This document shows positions 29,171 through 34,162 of a stretch of 34,162 nucleotides of DNA, piece after piece. Location: contig JAICHO010000006.1 of the NCBI GenBank assembly GCA_025924835.1, positions 1 to 34,162 of the forward strand, in the 5' to 3' direction. Position numbers and translations under genes: made by a program. Source of the DNA: Candidatus Saccharimonadota bacterium. GTDB taxonomy: Bacteria; Patescibacteriota; Saccharimonadia; Saccharimonadales; JAICHO01. The notes under the pieces were generated by a model. The model made no database searches. It was not told where the DNA came from and saw nothing but the letters and a program-made list of their open reading frames with translations. Numbering within the stretch: position 1 is the first letter of the stretch; every line of letters starts with the position of its first letter.

Positions 29171-30960
29171 TGATCACTTTTGACGGTATGTTCCTGGCGA
29201 ACCATCCAGTTTTCCACGTTGGCAAATCTATCCGCCGCACCATTAATGGTTTTCGGTGTAAAGCCGGTTAGCTGCCCGCGAACTACATACAAAAATCTTG
29301 GCTGGTAAAGCGCGAGTGCCGGAGCGTCGTTGCGCCAGGCTTGCAGGAACGGCACGTATTTGGCCGATCTCAGCTCTGGGTCAAGACGATTGCGGCCCGC
29401 TTCCAGCGCTTTATCAGTGGTCGGTGATTTATAATCCGACAGGTTTAGACGGCTTGGCGAGATTGGATCCGCCTGAGTACTGTGCCAATAAGCAAACATG
29501 TCCGGGTCGGTTCCGAGCGAAATACCATATACCAGCGCGTCATAATCCCTGCCTTTTACGGCCGCTTGTAGTTCTTGATCCGTCATAAGAGTCGTATCAA
29601 CCGACACCCCCACTTCTCCCCATGCTTTTTGCAATTGCCTGCTCAGGTAAATATTGTCTGAGTTATTCTGTGCTACTAATCGGATTTCCAGTTTCTTGGT
29701 ACCGTTTGTACGGATTTGTTCTGATCCTGAAAGCTTCCATCCCGCCTCGTCCAATAACTTTTTGGCTTGGTCGATATTCGTAGCCAGCTGTCGTAAACTA
29801 GGGTTATAACCCAATTGGCCGCGTAGTAATGGCTCATCGGCCGTAATGACCGGATAGCCTAAGCCGCTCACTATGGTACCGACGTTTACGGCTTGCACCA
29901 GAGCCTGTCTGATTTTGGCATCCTTCAGGGCTTCGCTGTCGGTTTTGAAAAAAACCATATTTTCTGCGGTCAAAGGTATATTGTATTCTTGAATGTCCCG
30001 CGCATTTACCAAATTATCAGGTGTTTTGTCCAGCCCGACCAAGGCGTTGATATCCTGTTTTTGAAATCCGGCAAGCAATTGCGGCTCGTCTATGTATGTT
30101 TTCACGATAAACTGCTTTAACGCCGGAGCGCCCGCATGATAACCGTCAAAAGCCCGCAGACCAATATGTTGTTCGCGAGTTTCCGGGCTATTGCCTACGG
30201 TTTCTATGGTTGCCCACTTGAAAGGACCGGCGCCAATAGGGCGGGCCGTATTAAATAGCGATGACCGTAATTGAGCCGGTTCAATCTTTTCTAAACTATG
30301 CTTAGGTATGATACCGGTGGTCAAACTATAAACAAACGGAGCGAAGGTGTTGGCAAGATGAAAAACAACCGTAGTAGGATCTGCGGCCTTTACAGTAATG
30401 CCCCGCCAACTGGCAAATAATGGCGAGCCCGCATCGGGATTTTGAATGGTCTGAAATGTAAAAACCACGTCGTCAGCAGTTAATGGCTGGCCGTCATGCC
30501 AGCTCAAATTGGGTTTAAGCTTAACCGTGTAGGTTTTGCCCGTTTCATCCACCGACCACTTTTCCGCCAAATCTCCTGCCAGTTTATTGTCGTTGTCGTA
30601 CTTCAGAAGACCGGCAAACAATAATCGCGACACCGTGTTGTCTACGATACCGGTAGCATAAAGTGGGTTGGCATTTGTGAAATTACCGACCATACCCTCG
30701 GCATATGTTCCGCCCGGCGCCGGCTGAAGACCCTGATAATAGCCCGCTAACGCCTGTGTTTGGAGCACGGCGATACCAGCCAGCAAAACAAATAGCAGCA
30801 CCCAGGCAGCCACAAAGCGCCGAACGTCCGCCAGGCGCGTTAAGCGCCGGAACAAATGCTGCTCCAGCTGTTCTTCGGCCTGAACGCCTATGCCCTCAAC
30901 TTGCCGGCGGCTACGTCTTAATTTGCGACGCCAGCGTAACTTGGTAGTTCTATCAATCAT
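29164..30960 (-). CDS. Membrane-anchored peptide/nickel-type ABC solute-binding protein (SBP family 5)
   Basis: A 598-residue extracytoplasmic solute-binding protein of the peptide/oligopeptide family: GGTYAEGMVGNFTNANPLYAT, LAEKWSVDETGKTYTVKLK, WHDGQPLTADDVVFTF and GAGPFKW. Instead of a lipobox it has a 48-residue basic cytoplasmic N-terminus and one membrane helix (about 49-67), so it is tethered by an uncleaved anchor. It starts at ATG 30960, 4 nt after the secG stop. No permease or ATPase is near. It probably captures peptides for import, fitting a peptide-dependent lifestyle (inference). Confidence 0.87.
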   Translation of the reverse strand: MIDRTTKLRWRRKLRRSRRQVEGIGVQAEEQLEQHLFRRLTRLADVRRFVAAWVLLFVLLAGIAVLQTQALAGYYQGLQPAPGGTYAEGMVGNFTNANPLYATGIVDNTVSRLLFAGLLKYDNDNKLAGDLAEKWSVDETGKTYTVKLKPNLSWHDGQPLTADDVVFTFQTIQNPDAGSPLFASWRGITVKAADPTTVVFHLANTFAPFVYSLTTGIIPKHSLEKIEPAQLRSSLFNTARPIGAGPFKWATIETVGNSPETREQHIGLRAFDGYHAGAPALKQFIVKTYIDEPQLLAGFQKQDINALVGLDKTPDNLVNARDIQEYNIPLTAENMVFFKTDSEALKDAKIRQALVQAVNVGTIVSGLGYPVITADEPLLRGQLGYNPSLRQLATNIDQAKKLLDEAGWKLSGSEQIRTNGTKKLEIRLVAQNNSDNIYLSRQLQKAWGEVGVSVDTTLMTDQELQAAVKGRDYDALVYGISLGTDPDMFAYWHSTQADPISPSRLNLSDYKSPTTDKALEAGRNRLDPELRSAKYVPFLQAWRNDAPALALYQPRFLYVVRGQLTGFTPKTINGAADRFANVENWMVRQEHTVKSDQT

Positions 30961-30964
30961 TGCT

Positions 30965-31177
30965 TTAGGTGATAAGACCAAGAAGTAACGATGCCGAAAA
31001 GATAATCACCAAAACAATTGTAATCTGATGTAGCGTCTTGTCTGAGCCTCGGCGAACCGTGTTAACTTCGCCACCTCCACCTAATCCGGCACCTAGCGAG
31101 GCGCCGCGCGTTTGTATCAGGATAAGGATGGTGAGCAGTACCATTGATGCGATTGTGACGTAGTTATAAATATTCAT
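30965..31177 (-). CDS. secG: Preprotein translocase subunit SecG
   Basis: A 70-residue protein with two membrane helices (about 5-23 and 50-69) and the SecG-typical LILIQTRGASLGAGLGGGG loop followed by RRGSDKTLHQIT. SecG joins SecYE and helps the SecA-driven export cycle. GGAGG lies 5 nt before ATG 31177, and the start overlaps the stop of the PF04020 gene by 4 nt (ATGA). The solute-binding protein, itself a Sec substrate, starts right behind it, so the cluster is one operon. Confidence 0.93.
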   Translation of the reverse strand: MNIYNYVTIASMVLLTILILIQTRGASLGAGLGGGGEVNTVRRGSDKTLHQITIVLVIIFSASLLLGLIT

Positions 31178-31539
31178 ATGTCCTCCAGTATGGCTGTTAC
31201 TAAGTAGTTTACCAAGCCTATTACCATACCGGCAAGCATAGCCGCGCCGAAATTAGTAACATGCAGGGAGGAATAGACTTTGCTGACCAAAAGTACCATC
31301 AGGCCATTGATAACTATCATGAACAAGCCAAGGCTGAAAAGAATAGCTGGCAATGACAATATGACTACTACCGGCTTGATAATGACATTGACCAAGGCCA
31401 GGATAAAGCCCGCGATAATTATGACACCGATGCGGCTGTCGTAGTTAATCCGTTGTCCCAAAATCCCGGCCGCAATCCAGATGCCAAGACCGCACACAAA
31501 CCAGCGTAAGATAAATCGCCCTAAAGGACCGCGTTTCAT
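31174..31539 (-). CDS. PF04020 (phage holin IV / YvlD-like) membrane protein
   Basis: A 121-residue protein with four hydrophobic helices and the family pattern GFILALVNVIIKPVVVILSLPA followed by a short FSLGLFMIVINGLMVLL helix. Despite the 'phage holin' label, these are ordinary bacterial membrane proteins of unknown role. It follows pepP by a few bases and overlaps secG by 4 nt, so it is part of that operon. The last helix ends at the C-terminus (LVNYLVTAILEDI). Confidence 0.85.
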   Translation of the reverse strand: MKRGPLGRFILRWFVCGLGIWIAAGILGQRINYDSRIGVIIIAGFILALVNVIIKPVVVILSLPAILFSLGLFMIVINGLMVLLVSKVYSSLHVTNFGAAMLAGMVIGLVNYLVTAILEDI

Positions 31540-31545
31540 AAGTTA

Positions 31546-32763
31546 TTATTGTACCAAATCTTGGCTAAGTATTTCTATGCCTTCACGCGTGATAAGTACA
31601 TTGTTTTCAATACGAACACCAATGGATTCTTCGGGAATATAGATACCAGGCTCAACGGCCAGAACCATGCCCGGTTCAAGTGGTCTCTGATAATCAGCGG
31701 CGTCATGAGCGTCCAGCCCGACATGATGCGACGTGGCGTGCGGAAAATATTTCCGTACCGTTTCCCGCTCAATTTCAGTAATTAGCCCAAGTTCACAAAG
31801 TTTTTCGCCCATGTAGTGTTCAATCTGTGTTTCGTACTCTTTGATTAGCACGCCCGGCTTAAGCAGGCTGTACGCGAAGCCCTGAACCGCGATAACCGCC
31901 TCATAGACGGCCGTTTCACGTTTGTTCCGTTCTGTTAGCCAATAGGTACTGCCGAGGTCAGCCGCATATTCGTCGACTTCCGCGCCGGTATCTAATAGTA
32001 CGAACCGGGCTCCGGATAAACTGTCGTTGTTGATATTGTAGTGGATAGTACAAGCATTTTTACCCGCTGCCACTATGGGGTGAAAAGCATGGCCTTTGGC
32101 GCCTTTGCGCAAATATGCCTGGATCAGGTCCGCCTCTATTTCATATTCGGATTTATAATCACGCAGATGGGTCTTTATGTATCCAAGCGTATCCGTAGTT
32201 ATTTTAATGGCCGTTTTTATAGTTGCCAGTTCTTGCGGTTGTTTGACCATGCGCATGGCTGTGACATGTCCGCGCAGGTCGTGTAGCTCAATCTGTGCGT
32301 TAATTGTTTTAATTTTTTCTTGCAGAACGGCGCGGCCGGGATTGGTATAAAACCCATAAAAGTCCAGATAGGGTTCGGGAGGTATGAGGGTGGCTACGCG
32401 TTTGATTCGTTTTAGCCGTTTATTCAATTGGCGCCAACCTTCCTGCTCGCCGACAATAGCATCTACGCCAGACCGCCCGAGCAAAACTTCCTCTAAAATT
32501 GGTCCGTCAAAAATTGTCTGGTGAGCCTGTTGGTCAGGTACGATAATATATTCTGTGTCCTTGTCCATAACCAACACGGCGCCAGCCACATTAATACCGG
32601 TTAAATACCAAAAACTACTGTCCTGTCGGAACGGATAGGTATTGTCACCGTTTCGTTGCAATAAGCCACTAGCTCCCACGACAATCGGTGTAGCGCGCCC
32701 ATACAATGTCCGCAGCCGCATGCGATTGCCGCGGAAAAACTCACTGGTAAACTCGGATTTCAT
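31546..32763 (-). CDS. pepP: Xaa-Pro aminopeptidase (aminopeptidase P, M24B)
   Basis: A 405-residue cytoplasmic metallopeptidase removing N-terminal residues before proline. The N-terminal AMP_N domain covers about 1-135; the pita-bread domain carries the dinuclear metal ligands D258 (LLDTGAE), D269 (AADLG), H346 (SHHVGLDAHD), E371 (VEPGIYI) and E386 (VRIEN). The usual TRT after the second Asp is replaced by LGSTYW. A TATACT box lies 13 nt before ATG 32763. It leads the pepP-PF04020-secG-SBP run and would help use imported peptides. Confidence 0.92.
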   Translation of the reverse strand: MKSEFTSEFFRGNRMRLRTLYGRATPIVVGASGLLQRNGDNTYPFRQDSSFWYLTGINVAGAVLVMDKDTEYIIVPDQQAHQTIFDGPILEEVLLGRSGVDAIVGEQEGWRQLNKRLKRIKRVATLIPPEPYLDFYGFYTNPGRAVLQEKIKTINAQIELHDLRGHVTAMRMVKQPQELATIKTAIKITTDTLGYIKTHLRDYKSEYEIEADLIQAYLRKGAKGHAFHPIVAAGKNACTIHYNINNDSLSGARFVLLDTGAEVDEYAADLGSTYWLTERNKRETAVYEAVIAVQGFAYSLLKPGVLIKEYETQIEHYMGEKLCELGLITEIERETVRKYFPHATSHHVGLDAHDAADYQRPLEPGMVLAVEPGIYIPEESIGVRIENNVLITREGIEILSQDLVQ

Positions 32764-32786
32764 GATTAGTACTTTAGTATAACAGA

Positions 32787-33497
32787 TCAGATATTAAGCA
32801 CCTGAGCGAAGGCACGGTACCAATTGCGATAGCCGCGGTCACTGGGGTGAAAAAAATCTGCACCGTAATCCCCAAGGTTGTCATTCGCCTTTGTCACGGC
32901 ATGTAGCGGCGCTAGGCGCAAATTATACCGTGCTGCCGCAGCAGCAATTATTTGTGAAGCGGCGAGCGCGCTGCTTTCCCGACTTTTGGCACGACCGCCA
33001 CCAAAGTATGGGATATCGGCAACAACCGATTGTGGTGGTAACTGTGAAAATAATTGGTCGGTTTGGGCCCCAAACTCCGTTTCATTGAACACGGCCATAT
33101 TATTGGCGCCAATCTCCACAGTGACAATATCGTTCTTATTCAGATTCATTTGTTGAAGTTTAGGGAGCTGGTCGCGCAACAGGTCGCTGACTGTGGCACC
33201 GGTAACACTTAGGTTTACAACATGTACCGGCCGGTTATAGCGCGCAGCCAACGCAGTAGCCACCAATCCGGCGTAGCCCAGTTGCGGTTGGCTGGCGCCG
33301 ATACCTTGCGCCGCCGAATCTCCTAACACTACATATTGCAAGGCGCCGTCGGCTGGCTTTATAGCGGCACGATTCTCCCAGTATTTTTTATAGGCCGTTA
33401 CATCATGTTTAAGCATCAGCAAACGGACTGATTGAGCCAAAATCAGGCCGGCACACACAAGTACCGTGACGCTTAAAACTGACTTAACGATTGACAT
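32787..33497 (-). CDS. SGNH/GDSL-type esterase, membrane-anchored or secreted
   Basis: A 236-residue SGNH hydrolase: block I VVLGDSAAQG (nucleophile S61), Gly in LSVTGAT (G100), block III EIGANN (N132 or N133), block V D214-x2-H217 in GADFFHP. An N-terminal hydrophobic helix (about 7-28) serves as signal or anchor, so the active site is outside the membrane. Substrates in this family are lipid, acetyl-sugar or cell-wall esters. Its start overlaps the uvrC stop by 14 nt in another frame, so it is translated from the uvrC message. Confidence 0.87.
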   Translation of the reverse strand: MSIVKSVLSVTVLVCAGLILAQSVRLLMLKHDVTAYKKYWENRAAIKPADGALQYVVLGDSAAQGIGASQPQLGYAGLVATALAARYNRPVHVVNLSVTGATVSDLLRDQLPKLQQMNLNKNDIVTVEIGANNMAVFNETEFGAQTDQLFSQLPPQSVVADIPYFGGGRAKSRESSALAASQIIAAAAARYNLRLAPLHAVTKANDNLGDYGADFFHPSDRGYRNWYRAFAQVLNI

Positions 33498-34162
33498 GGT
33501 GTTGTTTTTTTTCCTGTTTTAACGGCCGTAAATATTGCTTAAGTATAGCGGCTTTTTTATTGCCAATAGTTTTTTCAATTTCAAATTGGCGCGCATTTAA
33601 TAGTCCGCGCATACTGCCAAAAGTTCGGATCAGTTTTTTGCGGGTGATAGGACCAATGGTGGGGATTTCGTCCAGCATGCTGGCGGTCTGGCGTTTGGTT
33701 TTTAACACGGAATGATAACTGACCGCGAAGCGGTGAGATTCATCGCGGATTCGTTGCAGTAATTTGACGGCATGGGAGTTTTTGGGCAGCAAAAGCATGG
33801 CAAAATCGTCCGACTCGCTCATAAGCGCGTTAAGCCGATGCAGTTCTGACTTTGAAATGGTGGCCCTGGACTGTTTTAAATGCACAACTATTTCTTCTTC
33901 GCGTTTGGCCAGGCCAATCATAGGAATATGCACACCGGCCTCGTCCCGCGCCTTAATCGCAGCCGACAGCTGGCCCTTTCCGCCGTCGATCAAAAACAAA
34001 TCAGGCACTCCCCAGTCTTTACGATTTTTTTCGCTGAGCCGTCTGGTTAGCGCTTCGTTCATGTGGGCAAAGTCATCGTTACCCGGAATTCGTAATTTAA
34101 ATTTGCGGTAGGCGGCTTTTTCCGGAATACCGTTTGTAAACACCACCATGCTGGCTACATTA
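33484..34162 (-). CDS. uvrC: UvrABC system protein C, C-terminal part (5' end outside window)
   Basis: The last 225 codons or so of UvrC, the nuclease subunit of nucleotide excision repair. Visible are the start of the RNase H-like domain (ASMVVFTNG), the catalytic-region block FLIDGGKGQL, LAKREEEI, RDESHRFAVSYH, and the C-terminal helix-hairpin-helix pair IPTIGPITRKKLI. The frame is open to the window edge, so the ATG at 34149 is internal. The C-terminus is basic (QEKKQHHVNR) and overlaps the SGNH gene by 14 nt. Confidence 0.95.
   Translation of the reverse strand, partial: NVASMVVFTNGIPEKAAYRKFKLRIPGNDDFAHMNEALTRRLSEKNRKDWGVPDLFLIDGGKGQLSAAIKARDEAGVHIPMIGLAKREEEIVVHLKQSRATISKSELHRLNALMSESDDFAMLLLPKNSHAVKLLQRIRDESHRFAVSYHSVLKTKRQTASMLDEIPTIGPITRKKLIRTFGSMRGLLNARQFEIEKTIGNKKAAILKQYLRPLKQEKKQHHVNR

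Noticed and set aside
31174-31539. Prophage, from the 'phage holin' family name
   Set aside because: PF04020 members are ordinary bacterial membrane proteins and the gene sits in a pepP-secG operon; no other phage gene is near.

Overview
The window looks like a stretch of a small-genome bacterium of the Saccharibacteria (TM7, Patescibacteria/CPR) type. This rests on overall resemblance rather than a marker gene: a uvrC / SGNH hydrolase / pepP / PF04020 / secG / peptide-binding-protein run, compact gene packing, the standard genetic code, and many genes whose -10 box lies 6-7 nt before the start codon. There is no rRNA, CRISPR, integrase or transposase. Both terminal genes (phosphopantetheinyl transferase at the left, uvrC at the right) run off the edges.

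Layout. 1-2.6 kb: partial PPTase, two small unknown genes, a flavin-reductase-like protein. 2.6-5.1 kb: minus-strand cluster of DUF2975 membrane protein, YozG-type XRE regulator and DUF4173 membrane protein, behind a strong promoter with a palindrome; a 172-bp inverted-repeat element sits exactly between the DUF2975 and XRE genes. 5.8-7.4 kb: tRNA-Phe and tRNA-Gly, each followed by a 'ghost' copy of its own 3' end plus a second terminator, with an alpha/beta hydrolase between them. 8.1-12.3 kb: an accessory block (small coiled-coil/TM protein, DUF4238, HNH protein, 539-aa tail-anchored unknown) bounded by imperfect 42-nt direct repeats; this is the best candidate for an undescribed system. 12.3-22.7 kb: a catalogue of small soluble enzymes mostly in one- or two-gene units (two YdeI-type proteins, three DHFR/RibD-C paralogues, methyltransferase, YciI, VOC, DUF1801, lipocalin-like, Nudix, Zn-alcohol dehydrogenase), with a SemiSWEET, an HhH protein and a frameshifted small gene invisible to a simple ORF search. 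22.7-25 kb: MazG-like pyrophosphohydrolase, slipin, coiled-coil partner, secreted Cys-repeat protein. 25-34 kb: three tRNAs (Val, Leu-CAG, Leu-GAG), CBU_0592-like membrane protein, GlcD-type FAD oxidase, an unknown membrane protein, then the housekeeping run from the peptide-binding protein through secG and pepP to uvrC.

How it works together. Genes fall into two translation modes: single or first genes with a TATAAT-like box placed so that the transcript would begin at the start codon (leaderless), and downstream or long-leader genes with clear GGAGG-like ribosome sites. Two-gene units combine them: a leaderless first gene followed by a closely spaced or overlapping second gene. Several minus-strand gene pairs are separated by a long imperfect hairpin that begins 1-2 nt after the upstream stop codon, suggesting a common intercistronic control or mobile palindromic element. 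The tRNA genes share unusual architecture: duplicated 3' ends, terminators whose stems start inside the CCA end, and an identical 33-bp promoter in front of both tRNA-Leu genes.
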